Shown here piece after piece: positions 51,379 to 59,978 of a stretch of 64,000 nucleotides of DNA. The DNA is taken from NCBI GenBank assembly GCA_938036345.1, contig CALHPJ010000002.1, positions 1 through 64,000 on the forward strand, in the 5' to 3' direction. The position numbers and the translations under genes were made by a program. Within the stretch, counting starts at the first letter, position 1. Every line of letters begins with the position of its first letter. The DNA comes from an uncultured Thermofilaceae archaeon. Its GTDB lineage: Archaea > Thermoproteota > Thermoprotei > Thermofilales > Thermofilaceae. The notes under the pieces were generated by a model. That model searched no databases. It saw nothing but the letters and a program-made list of their open reading frames with translations, and had not been told where the DNA came from.

Positions 51379-53280
51379 ATGCTGAAGGTCAAGGTTGGGC
51401 TAGAGATTCACCAGATGCTCGATACTAAGGAGAAGCTCTTCTGCGCGTGCCCCACTGTCCTAAGGCGCGAGGAACCTAGCGTAAGGTTCAGAAGGTGGTT
51501 AAGGCTGGCTAGAAGCGAGCTCGGTGAGCTAGATCCGGCTGCGCTCTTCGAGTATCAGAAGGGCAAGTCGTACCTGTATGAGCACTACGAGGACAGCGTC
51601 TGTTTGGTTGAAATGGATGAGGAACCCCCCCACCAGCTGAACCCCGAGGCGCTGGAAATTGCGTTAACTGTCTGCTTGATGCTCAACTGCAAAATTGTAG
51701 ACGAGGTTCAAGTTATGAGGAAAATCGTTATCGACGGCTCCAACACCACTGGTTTTCAACGCACCGCTCTAATAGGTATAGACGGTTACGTCGAAGCCAG
51801 AGGAAGGCGGATACCGATAAATACCGTGTGCCTTGAGGAGGACGCTGCGAGAAAAATCAGTGAAAGTGCAAAGGAAGTCGTGTATAGGCTCGATAGGCTG
51901 GGCATACCATTGATCGAGATATCGACCGGACCTGTTATCGAAAGCCCGGAGGAAGCCGGCCTCGTGGCCCTTAGGATCGGGCAGCTCCTTCGCATGACCG
52001 GCGGGGTTAAACGCGGGTTGGGGACTATCAGGCAGGACCTCAATATATCGGTGGAGGGAGGTGCGCGAGTCGAGGTTAAAGGGGTTCAAGAGCTGGATTT
52101 GATACCGAAGATAGTGGAGCTCGAAGCAAAAAGGCAGACCTCCCTACTGGAAATACGGGATGAGCTGCGGAAGAGGGGCGTAACAGAGGATATGATAGAG
52201 CTTAACGTTGCCGATGTTACGGAGGTGTTCGAGGGGACCAATAGCCGCGTGGCCAAGAGGGCTCTCGAAGGCGGCGGCGTAGCGCTGGCGGCAAAGCTAC
52301 CCGCCTTTGCAGGCCTTCTAGGTCGCGAAATCCAACCCGGGAGGCGCCTCGGCACGGAGATGGCCGAACGCGCCCGGTACTACGCCGAGGTAGGTGGCAT
52401 ATTCCACAGCGACGAACTCCCCGCTTACGGTATAGCGCCAGACGAAGTGGAAAAGGTACGTAAGCTGTTGAACTGCGATGTAATGGACGCGTTTGTCTTG
52501 GTTTTCGAAAGGGAAGAGAGGGCCATCGCAGCTCTCAAGGCAGTAGTTGAAAGGGCTAGGGAGGCGCTGAAGGGTGTTCCAGAGGAAACGAGAGCCGCAA
52601 ATCCGGATGGAACTACGAAGTTTATGAGGCCCATGCCGGGGAAGGCGAGGATGTACCCTGAAACAGATATCAGGCCCATCAGTATAACACCCGAGCTGCT
52701 GGAGCGCGTTCGAAAGGCGCTTCCGGAGCCTCCGGAGGTGAAGTACGAAAAGTTCGTGAAGGTATACGGCTTAAACCCATCACTGGCTAAAAGAATGGTT
52801 TCCTCCTACTGGCTCGACTTGTTTGAGAAAGCGGTTGAGGAGCTAAGGGCCCCGCCAACCGTTGTAGCCACTACCCTGGAGGGGACGTTAGTCGAGCTGC
52901 GTAGAGACGGGGTGCCGGTTCCGAACTTAACCGATGAGCACCTCCTCGGGCTTTTCAAGCTTTTATCCAAGGGGCTGCTCGTTAAAGAAGCTATACCCAT
53001 TGTTCTCAGGCATTTGGCTGAGAACCCCTCTTTAAGCGTAGAAGATGCTTTAAGAGAGCTGGGCGTAACACCGATGAGCGAGGAGGAGGCTAGGGAGAGG
53101 ATTAGGAGTGTGCTGGGCAGCATGTCGAATGTGGTTAGGGAGAGGGGGGTTAAAGCCTTCGGTCAGGTGATGGGGGCGGCGATGAAGGAACTTCGAGGTC
53201 GCGTGGACGGCGAGGTGGTTAGCAAACTTGTCAAGGAAGAATTCGAGAAGCTTTTGAAGGAGCAAGCTTCATCTTCTTGA
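51379..53280 (+). CDS. gatE: Glu-tRNA(Gln) amidotransferase subunit E
   Basis: A 633-aa kinase/amidotransferase subunit. The N-terminal cradle has KVGLEIHQMLDTKEKLFCACP, VMRKIVIDGSNTTGFQRT and GVKRGLGTIRQDLNISV; an AspRS-like insert follows, then the helical YqeY-like tail (about 560-630). It activates Glu-tRNA(Gln) with ATP and adds ammonia from GatD. Box A (ttttatagg, 51349-51357) is at leaderless spacing. The 3' end overlaps the convergent SRP19 gene by 50 bp, unusually deep for this window. Confidence 0.95.
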   Translation: MLKVKVGLEIHQMLDTKEKLFCACPTVLRREEPSVRFRRWLRLARSELGELDPAALFEYQKGKSYLYEHYEDSVCLVEMDEEPPHQLNPEALEIALTVCLMLNCKIVDEVQVMRKIVIDGSNTTGFQRTALIGIDGYVEARGRRIPINTVCLEEDAARKISESAKEVVYRLDRLGIPLIEISTGPVIESPEEAGLVALRIGQLLRMTGGVKRGLGTIRQDLNISVEGGARVEVKGVQELDLIPKIVELEAKRQTSLLEIRDELRKRGVTEDMIELNVADVTEVFEGTNSRVAKRALEGGGVALAAKLPAFAGLLGREIQPGRRLGTEMAERARYYAEVGGIFHSDELPAYGIAPDEVEKVRKLLNCDVMDAFVLVFEREERAIAALKAVVERAREALKGVPEETRAANPDGTTKFMRPMPGKARMYPETDIRPISITPELLERVRKALPEPPEVKYEKFVKVYGLNPSLAKRMVSSYWLDLFEKAVEELRAPPTVVATTLEGTLVELRRDGVPVPNLTDEHLLGLFKLLSKGLLVKEAIPIVLRHLAENPSLSVEDALRELGVTPMSEEEARERIRSVLGSMSNVVRERGVKAFGQVMGAAMKELRGRVDGEVVSKLVKEEFEKLLKEQASSS

Positions 53281-53539
53281 GCTGCTCCGCTACTCTCCTA
53301 ATAACAACGGTTTTAGGCTCGTCCGCGGTTACGAAAACTCTCCCGCTGCTTTCAAACCAGGTAGCTGGGTGCTTTGCCTCGCTGTCCAGCTCCGCCTCGT
53401 AACCAGCAGCCCTGGCGGCTTTCAGCAAGTCCTCTGCTGAAACCGGTGTCACAGCGAGGCGGGCAGGTACCCTACGCCCTTGCTCCCTGCTCCTGCTGGC
53501 GTCGAAGTACACAGGCCATAGTACCAGTTTTTTGGCCAC
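53231..53539 (-). CDS. srp19: Signal recognition particle protein SRP19
   Basis: A 102-aa protein that binds helices 6 and 8 of SRP RNA and helps SRP54 assemble. Motifs: LWPVYFDASRSREQGRRVPA near the start and SSGRVFVTADEPKTVVIRRVAEQL later. The GTG at 53539 is the start; an eS8 gene diverges from it about 47 bp away. The last 50 bases overlap gatE on the opposite strand. Confidence 0.9.
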   Translation of the reverse strand: MAKKLVLWPVYFDASRSREQGRRVPARLAVTPVSAEDLLKAARAAGYEAELDSEAKHPATWFESSGRVFVTADEPKTVVIRRVAEQLKKMKLAPSKASRILP

Positions 53540-53556
53540 AAGCCACCAGCCGGTGA

Positions 53557-53567
53557 AGTTTAAAAAG
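53557..53567 (+). promoter_or_regulatory. Box A of the eS8 gene
   Basis: gtttaaaaagg is centred about 26 bp before the GTG of the eS8 gene, the common leaderless spacing in this window. Confidence 0.55.
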
Positions 53568-53586
53568 GTGTGTAAGAGGGGCCACC

Positions 53587-53976
53587 GTGGGTATCTACCA
53601 GGATAACGATCTCAGGAAGATAACCGGAGGTTTAAAGAGGCGGCATTATAAGGTGAAAAGAAAGCACTGGATGGGCAGACCGCCGACAGAAACCCTGCTG
53701 GGCAAGGAAAAGATTGTTGTAATCAGAGCGAGAGGGGGTAACAGTAAAGTTAGAGTCAGATTCGCTGAGTACGCCAACGTGATCGATCCTCAGTCGAAAA
53801 AAGCGAAAAAAGTCAGAATAGAGCGTGTCGTATCTAATCCGTCCAGTAAAGATTACGATCGCAGGGGGGTTATTACTAGGGGCGCGTTAATTGAAACAGA
53901 GCTGGGTCTCGCAAGAGTCACATCTAGACCCGGTCAGGACGGTACGGTAAATGCCGTCCTGGTGAAACCTAAATAA
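53587..53976 (+). CDS. rps8e: Small ribosomal subunit protein eS8
   Basis: A 129-aa ribosomal protein. GIYQDNDLRKITGG, RRHYKVKRKHWMGRPPTET and the ARGGNSKVRVR region match archaeal eS8. It binds 16S rRNA in the lower 30S body. The GTG start fits box A at 53557-53567. A PAC2-family chaperone gene follows 20 bp downstream. Confidence 0.94.
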   Translation: MGIYQDNDLRKITGGLKRRHYKVKRKHWMGRPPTETLLGKEKIVVIRARGGNSKVRVRFAEYANVIDPQSKKAKKVRIERVVSNPSSKDYDRRGVITRGALIETELGLARVTSRPGQDGTVNAVLVKPK

Positions 53977-53996
53977 CCCTCTGCGGTTCAAAACCT

Positions 53997-54731
53997 GTGC
54001 TTTCAAGGGTAAGGGTAAAGCTTGAAAGCTCGGTTTTAAAAGATAAGGTGCTAATAGCCGGGTTTCACGGAATAGGCTATGTTGGCTACTTAGCGGTTAA
54101 GCACCTGGTTAAGGTCCTGAATGGGAAACTCGTGGGCCACATTCTCACTGCATGGCTGCCCCAGTTAGTAGCAGCCACGCCGGACGGGATCTCCTCCCCC
54201 TACGAGATCTACGACTTAGGAACATCAGCAGTCTTTGTTCCGAACGTGCCGATGTCCCGCTACGATACAAACCTTGTCCCACTGGCGTTGGCAGAGGCAA
54301 GCGTATCGGGTGGGGCCAGGTTCGCCCTATTAATCGGCGGGCTCGATAATAGATTCAGGAGAGACGAGGGGGATTTCAGGTATGCGGCAACTCGCGCATT
54401 CCTAGCAGTTCATGGAGAGCTCCTAAAAGGCGCTAAAAGGCTTGAGGAGGGGTTGTACATAGTGGGTCCTCTAGCTACTATGCTGGCCTACTACTCCGCG
54501 TACGATTTCCCGGCTGTAGCTATCCTACCTTACGCGGATCCCAGCAGCGTAGACCCGCTCGCGGCTAAGGTGGCTGTAGACCTCGTATCGAGAATGCTAG
54601 GCGTTGAGGTGGATACCTCCGAGCTTATACGGCTAGCAGAGGAGAAGGTAAAGCTAGAAAGGGAACTGGAGGAGATCAGGAAAAGAGCAGCAAAAGGTGA
54701 GGAAGGGGCTGTTCCCACGTTCTACGTGTGA
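53997..54731 (+). CDS. Proteasome assembly chaperone (PAC2-family) protein
   Basis: A 244-aa protein of the PAC2 family: KDKVLIAGFHGIGYVGYLAVKH, TAWLPQLVAATPDGI and ARFALLIGGLDNRF. The C-terminal part is a coiled coil (SELIRLAEEKVKLERELEEIRKR) ending in Phe-Tyr-Val, an HbYX motif like those that dock into pockets of the 20S proteasome alpha ring. Archaeal PbaA/PbaB proteins use the same device. A role as proteasome assembly factor or regulator is likely. It overlaps the convergent tgtA gene by 10 bp. Confidence 0.82.
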   Translation: MLSRVRVKLESSVLKDKVLIAGFHGIGYVGYLAVKHLVKVLNGKLVGHILTAWLPQLVAATPDGISSPYEIYDLGTSAVFVPNVPMSRYDTNLVPLALAEASVSGGARFALLIGGLDNRFRRDEGDFRYAATRAFLAVHGELLKGAKRLEEGLYIVGPLATMLAYYSAYDFPAVAILPYADPSSVDPLAAKVAVDLVSRMLGVEVDTSELIRLAEEKVKLERELEEIRKRAAKGEEGAVPTFYV

Positions 54732-56335
54732 AGCCCCAAGACGAGTTTCACAAAGGAAACGACGTCGTCGGCGCTTCTGAATGGCCTAACGTAGGCCGGT
54801 AACCCCCTCCTTCTAAGCTGCTCAGCGATCCTCATCGCCACGCGTCGTTGCCCCTCCTCATGCACGATAACGGCTACCTTGTAGCGGCCCAAGCCTGCTA
54901 CGTACCAAGCCACGTCGGCAGCGATTGCCTGAGCATTCTCGGCTTTTCTTAAATCGATCGCCGATTCGTGCTGCGAAAGTGGATAAACGGAGTCAAGCTC
55001 TATGGGAATAGGTCCGAAGGCGCTGCTCACTACGACAACATGCACTTTACCGTTTAGCTCCATGTCGCTAGCAAGCTGTTTTTGGAGTTCAGCTATCCAC
55101 CCAAACCTGGAGAACGGCTTGGCCTCCGTTTCAAGCGCTAGGACTACTGCGCTAGCCGCGGGGGATATGTACCGGCTTTTTAGCCTCGAAAGGTGCCGGT
55201 AAACCTCCGGTCTTGCTCTGCTAATCTCCTCGTAGAAGAAGAGTCCGCTAACCAATCCTTTAGTGACTCTGTGGAATTTCTCGATGTAAAAAGTGTACTT
55301 CTTATATTCGTCAAGTGCTTTGGCCAGGCTCGGGTGGCTACGAGCCCTTAGCTCGACTAACTCCCACAACCTCCCCTCATGTATGGCGTTCTTGATTCTC
55401 CTGAGTTCTCCCCGTAATACGTGTAAGTTGTGGAGCGCTAACATGTAAACGCGTTCCTGGTAAAGCATTTCAGCAAACTCCTTCGCTGTCAGCTTGGAAC
55501 AGACGGGACACTCGCAGGGGAGATCTTCCAGCTCCTCCAGCCTGTAAACACCGTGAGGGGTCATGTAGCGTCCCCCCTTGGCATACAAGGCATAGGAGGC
55601 TGAATCGAAGAGGTCGGCTCCCATAGCAACGGCTAGCGCCAGCATGTGAGGGTTGCCGGCGCCGAAGAGGTGGACCGGCCTACCCGGGGGAAGGTAAAGT
55701 TTCGCTGTCATGAAGAGGCGAACCAGCTCGCTGTAACTGTAACTTGCCATCAATTGAACAGGTCCGCCGACCGCGTATAGATCAAAATCCAGTGCAGCCA
55801 TCTCCATAGCCGACCTGGAAACAAGATCTAGGTAAGTGCCTCCCTGAACAGGGCCGACGAGTAGCATGCCTTTCCTATCGACAGTTAATGCTTCTTGCGC
55901 CCTTCGGAGGGTCTCATCAACCTCCTTAGCCACAGTTTCGCGTGGCGAGCCGTACCTGGTTGGAATGTCAAGTATAACGCCAATGTCGCTGCCTAGGTTA
56001 ACCTGGTACTCAACAATCTCGAGCGGCGCAACCCCAACCTCGCCGTACTCCATAAGCTGGTAAGCCCCAGAGTCCGTCATGACCGGACATTGAACGCCCA
56101 AGATCCCGCGGACTCCCAGCTCAGGGCCTATATCTCCGTAGCGCTTCTTGATCAGGTAGGCGTTGGTCATCACTAAGCTGAAACCCAGGCTAACGATTTC
56201 GCTGGGGGGGACGAGGTTCCTCCCAGGGTCGATAACAGGGGCTAAGGCTGGTGTTTCGACCCATCCCCTTCGCGTTCTGAGCCGGCCAATCCTGCCCAGC
56301 AGATCCTCTTCCTTTATTTCGAAGTAATCACTCAT
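54722..56335 (-). CDS. tgtA: Archaeosine tRNA-guanine transglycosylase
   Basis: A 537-aa enzyme that replaces G15 of tRNA by preQ0 on the way to archaeosine. The TGT barrel has VMTDSGAYQLMEYG (nucleophile/proton donor region), GPVQGG and LFGAGNPHMLALAVAMGADLFDSASY. The zinc site is CECPVC with a later His (LALHNLHVL). The C-terminal part is shorter than enzymes with a full PUA domain. The ATG overlaps the stop of the Lsm gene by 4 bases (ATGA), so the pair is translationally coupled. Confidence 0.94.
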   Translation of the reverse strand: MSDYFEIKEEDLLGRIGRLRTRRGWVETPALAPVIDPGRNLVPPSEIVSLGFSLVMTNAYLIKKRYGDIGPELGVRGILGVQCPVMTDSGAYQLMEYGEVGVAPLEIVEYQVNLGSDIGVILDIPTRYGSPRETVAKEVDETLRRAQEALTVDRKGMLLVGPVQGGTYLDLVSRSAMEMAALDFDLYAVGGPVQLMASYSYSELVRLFMTAKLYLPPGRPVHLFGAGNPHMLALAVAMGADLFDSASYALYAKGGRYMTPHGVYRLEELEDLPCECPVCSKLTAKEFAEMLYQERVYMLALHNLHVLRGELRRIKNAIHEGRLWELVELRARSHPSLAKALDEYKKYTFYIEKFHRVTKGLVSGLFFYEEISRARPEVYRHLSRLKSRYISPAASAVVLALETEAKPFSRFGWIAELQKQLASDMELNGKVHVVVVSSAFGPIPIELDSVYPLSQHESAIDLRKAENAQAIAADVAWYVAGLGRYKVAVIVHEEGQRRVAMRIAEQLRRRGLPAYVRPFRSADDVVSFVKLVLGLHT

Positions 56336-56778
56336 GCCGATGCTTTCTGCTTTTCTTTCCACTCTTCAACGAATTTATCGAATATGCTCCTCACCCTATC
56401 GGCGATGGGACCCGTCCCCTCAACGCCTCTTTCAGTGACCCTAATTCTCTCAAGCACCGTTATCACCCTAGCCTCCGGTATGTACCTCACCATCTTGGGG
56501 AACACCTCCTCGAGCCTCCTAGCAAACTCCTCCATGTCTAGAGGAGGTTCGGTTAACCGGACATCGGCTATCACGTGGCCGTAGACTATTAGCCTCGGGT
56601 ACGTTTCACCGCTCGACGTTCTGGCATCTTTCAGGATAATGTTGTACCTGGAGGTTTCGTAGCCGAGTAAGACGCCTTCGTAACTTTCACCGCTAACCGT
56701 CTTTACGATTACATGCTTGTCGACTAGGGAGCTTAGCTCGGCGTTAAATCTTCTAAGAGCCGTATCGACAACCGCCAT
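56332..56778 (-). CDS. Lsm/Sm-like archaeal protein with C-terminal extension (SmAP3-like)
   Basis: A 148-aa protein. The Sm1 motif is VIVKTVSGESYEGVLLGYE and the Sm2 motif IVYGHVIADVRL, forming an Sm fold in about residues 15-75. The helical C-terminal half (EEFARRLEEVFPKM and VRSIFDKFVEEWKE) fits the SmAP3 type. It should form a ring that binds U-rich RNA. Coupled to tgtA by an ATGA overlap. Confidence 0.85.
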   Translation of the reverse strand: MAVVDTALRRFNAELSSLVDKHVIVKTVSGESYEGVLLGYETSRYNIILKDARTSSGETYPRLIVYGHVIADVRLTEPPLDMEEFARRLEEVFPKMVRYIPEARVITVLERIRVTERGVEGTGPIADRVRSIFDKFVEEWKEKQKASA

Positions 56779-56846
56779 TGCATGAAGGGGAGCGAAGAGT
56801 GGTTATAAGCGTATGCCTTGAATGCCCGCAAGTCGAGTAGCTGGGG

Positions 56847-57239
56847 ATGCGTGTGCTCGCGGTCGCGCTGCGGAACAGTTTTAAGCCGGCGCATATGTCC
56901 CTCTCCGTGGAACTCGTGCTAACTGCTGTTGAAGGCTACGACTATGCTAAGGTCAAGGCCTTGACTTTTCAAGGCGAAGGTTTGGAGGTTAAGCTTGAAC
57001 TACCTCAACGGATTCTCGAAGAGGTGAACTGGAGCCCCTCGCCGGGTGACAGAGTAGTAGCGGAGCTCTCCGGAAAAATAGGCAATCTTGAAGAGTGGGA
57101 TATAGTCCTCTCAGGCACTCTTCTCAAAAGAGAAGCCGAGTATGCGGCATACAGCTTTGGAGGCCTACTTTGCTTAATCAAGGGGTCTTCGGTAGAAGCT
57201 CCTAAGAAGGCCTACTTTGCTCTACGTGTAAAGCGGTAG
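56847..57239 (+). CDS. RNA polymerase subunit Rpo8 (RpoG/Rpb8-like), probable
   Basis: A 130-aa protein with the pattern VELVLTAVEGYDYAKVKALTF, DWDIVLSG-like segment (EEWDIVLSGTLLKREAEYAA) and SFGGLLCLIKG, fitting the crenarchaeal Rpb8-related subunit that binds the Rpo1 surface. Weaker sequence similarity means this remains probable rather than certain. It stands alone between the Lsm-tgtA operon and a hypothetical gene. Confidence 0.62.
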   Translation: MRVLAVALRNSFKPAHMSLSVELVLTAVEGYDYAKVKALTFQGEGLEVKLELPQRILEEVNWSPSPGDRVVAELSGKIGNLEEWDIVLSGTLLKREAEYAAYSFGGLLCLIKGSSVEAPKKAYFALRVKR

Positions 57240-57271
57240 CGTTTTTAAGCTATGGCTACCGAGTTTAGTTA

Positions 57272-57559
57272 ATGATAACGCGCAGCGAGCTCGAGTCCCT
57301 TGTATCCTGGGTAAGATCGGCTTCACGCAAGGTTCGGGTATACTTCACAGGTTATAGGTACATTTTAACTATCGGCAGATACGTGGAGGCTACGGACGCC
57401 TCAGGCCGCACCGTCCCGTGGGCTACTGCCTTTGGATCTAAAGCGCCGCACGACGTGCTGTCCTCCTTCAAAGTCGAAAGAGTACTTCTCGAGGAGGAGG
57501 GCAGCACCAGGACATTTAACAGCGTTGAAGAACTGCTGAAGTACGCTGGTATCCGCTAG
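57272..57559 (+). CDS. Hypothetical protein (95 aa)
   Basis: An ordinary 95-aa mixed alpha/beta protein (SELESLVSWVRSASRKVRV and VERVLLEEEGSTRTFNSVEE segments) with no recognised family. The ATG at 57272 is 26 bp from box A (gcgttttt, near 57240-57249), which supports expression. It ends in a 4-base overlap with the convergent Nudix gene. Confidence 0.65.
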   Translation: MITRSELESLVSWVRSASRKVRVYFTGYRYILTIGRYVEATDASGRTVPWATAFGSKAPHDVLSSFKVERVLLEEEGSTRTFNSVEELLKYAGIR

Positions 57560-58014
57560 TGTACTTTGAGCTCCCACCGGAGAATCTTTTGGTAGTTCTC
57601 GTTGAACCAGAACCTGCCTTCCACGGTTTTACCGGCTAAAACCTGCGGTAGCCAGAATATATCGTCCTCCCACATCTCGCAGTAGGGCAAATACCTTACA
57701 TCGTACCATCCAGGTTCCGCCTCGTCGCTCGGCTTCGGCTCGCCCTCGAACTTCTTGGAACGGTAAATGTATACAACCCAATCAGGGTTATCGCTAGCTG
57801 AGTAAAACTCCAGCTTGCCGGCGGGCTCCAGCTCCAGCACTTTAACCCCAACCTCCTCCAAAACTTCCCTGATAGCCGCCTCAGCTGGAGACTCGCCCGC
57901 CTCGATGCGGCCCCCGACACCGGTAAGCTTGCCTTTACCGAAACCAACCTTTTTCCGTATTAGCAGCACCTTCCCGTCTTTCTCCAGGAAGCACAGCGTA
58001 GCGAATGTAACCAT
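57556..58014 (-). CDS. Nudix hydrolase (8-oxo-dGTP/MutT-like)
   Basis: A 152-aa Nudix enzyme: the box is GGRIEAGESPAEAAIREVLE followed by EVGV, giving the Gx5Ex7REUxEExGU signature. The start VTFATLCFLEKDGKVLLIRKK and the C-terminal WEDDIFWLP resemble MutT/MTH1-type 8-oxo-dGTP diphosphatases. It would clean the nucleotide pool by hydrolysing oxidised nucleotides; substrate is inferred. Confidence 0.87.
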   Translation of the reverse strand: MVTFATLCFLEKDGKVLLIRKKVGFGKGKLTGVGGRIEAGESPAEAAIREVLEEVGVKVLELEPAGKLEFYSASDNPDWVVYIYRSKKFEGEPKPSDEAEPGWYDVRYLPYCEMWEDDIFWLPQVLAGKTVEGRFWFNENYQKILRWELKVH

Positions 58015-58044
58015 CCCGAAGGTGAAAGTAGATGCAGATTAAGA

Positions 58045-58491
58045 TTAACGGTTAAAGCTCTTCATCCAGCGCTTCAGGGTTCTAAACAGAGTTCTTCTTT
58101 CACTCGGAGCACTGCCAGTGCCAGCGCAGGCTCCTAGGAGCTCGGTTGCCCAATTTTCCTTGAGCAGCTCGTCTAAAAGTGCGGATAACCCCCTCGCCAG
58201 CGCAGCGTCGCTTTTTTCCCGCCCTTTCATTGCCGAGTGCACTATTCGAACCATTTTCTCGCTGCTGAACCCTTTCAGCCAGGCGTACCCGATGAGCGCC
58301 TCATAAAGATCCTCCGGGAGGTAATCCCCTATTCTTCGCAACCCCCTCCCTAAGGCTACATTGCGAAGAATTCTATTTGGGACCCGAATTCCCTGCGGCG
58401 AGCCGGTAGATAGAGTAAGAGCGGCCGAAGCTATGAAGTTCACTGCCACGTCTCCTAGCCTGGCGAGCTCCCTCAGCCTCGGATAGCTCAT
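58045..58491 (-). CDS. Archaeal RNase III-like family protein
   Basis: A 148-aa protein with the PF11469-style pattern: RLRELARLGDVAVNFIASAALTL (the LGD-x-x-x-NF helix) and YLPEDLYEALIGYAWL. These helices correspond to the RNase III catalytic helices, but some acidic ligands are replaced, so catalysis is uncertain. The ATG overlaps the stop of rpoL (ATGA), making it the last gene of the aRF1-to-rpoL operon. Confidence 0.75.
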   Translation of the reverse strand: MSYPRLRELARLGDVAVNFIASAALTLSTGSPQGIRVPNRILRNVALGRGLRRIGDYLPEDLYEALIGYAWLKGFSSEKMVRIVHSAMKGREKSDAALARGLSALLDELLKENWATELLGACAGTGSAPSERRTLFRTLKRWMKSFNR

Positions 58492-58769
58492 TTAGGTACC
58501 TGTCTCAAGAGCTCGGCGAAGACAGCCTTTACCTTTTCCGAGGCCTCCCTGATGGCATCCAGCGGTGATTTGCTTCCGTCCGTGATCACGGTCAACAAAT
58601 ATGTGTCGGTGAGCGGGTGCTCCACCTTGTAAGCAGCGAATACCACCTTGGGATCCTTGTTTAACTCCTCTACCAGCACGCCTAGGAGCGCGTGATCCTC
58701 ACCTTTTATTTTCAGACTTAACCTGTTCTCCTCGTTCGTCACGATGGTGATTTCCAGTTTTCTGCTCAT
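58488..58769 (-). CDS. rpoL: DNA-directed RNA polymerase subunit Rpo11 (RpoL)
   Basis: A 93-aa alpha-like subunit that pairs with Rpo3. The signature is LSLKIKGEDHALLGVLVEEL and AYKVEHPLTDTYLLTVITDG, followed by a long C-terminal helix. The ATG lies inside the 3' end of the upstream DUF2067 gene (71-bp overlap), and its stop overlaps the next gene (ATGA). Confidence 0.93.
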   Translation of the reverse strand: MSRKLEITIVTNEENRLSLKIKGEDHALLGVLVEELNKDPKVVFAAYKVEHPLTDTYLLTVITDGSKSPLDAIREASEKVKAVFAELLRQVPK

Positions 58770-59403
58770 GGCTGTCCTCCTGTGGTGCAGATAAAAAAGC
58801 CTTTACCCTTTGTAGGGCTTCGTTATAACCCGTGGCCAACGTGCAGCACTTAGCGCTGGCGTCCTCATGTGCCAACCCTAATACCTTAAGGCGCTCCAGA
58901 GCTTCTTTGACTTCCGCTCCAGTGGCGGCAGCTAGAATTGCTGCTAACCTCTTCAATAAGGGAGTTGCCCGCAGGGAAAGTGCCTCCAAGTACTTCTCGG
59001 AGAGGGTCTCAGCAATCTTGCACACTTCAGAGTAGTCGGCGTTGGTTATTATGTACCCTTTCTCTAGACGGGCCTGGTAACCCTTCAAAGCAAGGGCGTC
59101 GGCTATTGCCGTTAGGGGTATCCCGACAGCCATCTTAGTGGAGAGCAGTAGTAGGCCTAGGCTATGCCTGAACAAACCTTGCTTGGGCAACCGCCTAGAA
59201 AGCTTCCATTGCCTAACAATTTCCATTACCCTGGCATAGCTTTCTCTCAGCTCCTCGGGCTCCCCGACTAGAGCCAGCTTTAGAAAGCACCCTTTAACCT
59301 CGGCTGCTCCGCTGCCTATGAAGGGCCGTACACGCTCTAGAAACTCTGCAGCCTCGCCGGGTGATTTGAAGTTCAACGCTATAATTTTTTTAGATTTTCT
59401 CAC
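58699..59403 (-). CDS. DUF2067 family protein
   Basis: A 234-aa archaeal protein of the DUF2067 family, conserved in position beside csl4 and rpoL. It starts KKIIALNFKSPGEAAEFL and has LEKGYIITNADYSEVCKIAETL. Function is unknown; the synteny suggests RNA processing. The final ~24 residues (HEQKTGNHHRDERGEQ and on) are hydrophilic and are encoded within rpoL, so this tail may be an incidental read-through. Start GTG just after csl4. Confidence 0.82.
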   Translation of the reverse strand: MRKSKKIIALNFKSPGEAAEFLERVRPFIGSGAAEVKGCFLKLALVGEPEELRESYARVMEIVRQWKLSRRLPKQGLFRHSLGLLLLSTKMAVGIPLTAIADALALKGYQARLEKGYIITNADYSEVCKIAETLSEKYLEALSLRATPLLKRLAAILAAATGAEVKEALERLKVLGLAHEDASAKCCTLATGYNEALQRVKAFLSAPQEDSHEQKTGNHHRDERGEQVKSENKR

Positions 59404-59404
59404 G

Positions 59405-59974
59405 TTACCTTACCAGGTACTCCTTAGACACTTTTTTCCTTTTGAATATCTTCCTACAATTCCCGCAGTAAAGCCAGAGACCCCTCTTCTTAAGCGGATT
59501 CAGGCATTTAGGGCATCTAGCGAAAATCAAGCCGTAGCCAGCCCCCCGTACCGACAGCGAGAAGGGAGGTTTCCCGGAAATTACTCGGGCCCTTACAACG
59601 TCTCCGTAGCCTAAGAGCTCGTAAATGTTCCGCAGCTTCAACCCTACCTCGGAAATATGGAGGGCCCCCCTATACGGTGGTACATACAAGCGCTTCTTGC
59701 TCTCGTTGTAAAATATGTCTAGGAATGCCACAGTATCCCTTAAACCGACCACCATAGCCTGAACAACGTTATTTTCCTCGAGCACTGGAGGGCTTTTAAC
59801 TCGGTGAACCTGCACTTCGTGCTTAAACGCGTCGGCGTGCACGCTCCCAACGACTTTCGCCCTAACAACCCACCCGTGGACGTACGAGTTGAGGGTTGGC
59901 AGGTACTCCTCTAAAACTCCTAGCTCATCGCCGGGTACAACAAACTCCCTATCAACCATACAGGCGACATCCAT
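59405..59974 (-). CDS. csl4: Exosome RNA-binding subunit Csl4
   Basis: A 189-aa cap subunit of the archaeal exosome. N-terminal domain FVVPGDELGVLEEYLP, central S1 domain (GYGDVVRARVISG), and C-terminal zinc ribbon CPKC...CGNC (residues about 154-172). It recruits RNA and DnaG to the Rrp41-Rrp42 ring. The N-terminal MDVACMVDREF is coded just after the methyltransferase stop (4-bp gap). Part of the minus-strand operon from aRF1 to the RNase III-like gene. Confidence 0.93.
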   Translation of the reverse strand: MDVACMVDREFVVPGDELGVLEEYLPTLNSYVHGWVVRAKVVGSVHADAFKHEVQVHRVKSPPVLEENNVVQAMVVGLRDTVAFLDIFYNESKKRLYVPPYRGALHISEVGLKLRNIYELLGYGDVVRARVISGKPPFSLSVRGAGYGLIFARCPKCLNPLKKRGLWLYCGNCRKIFKRKKVSKEYLVR

Positions 59975-59978
59975 TGTT

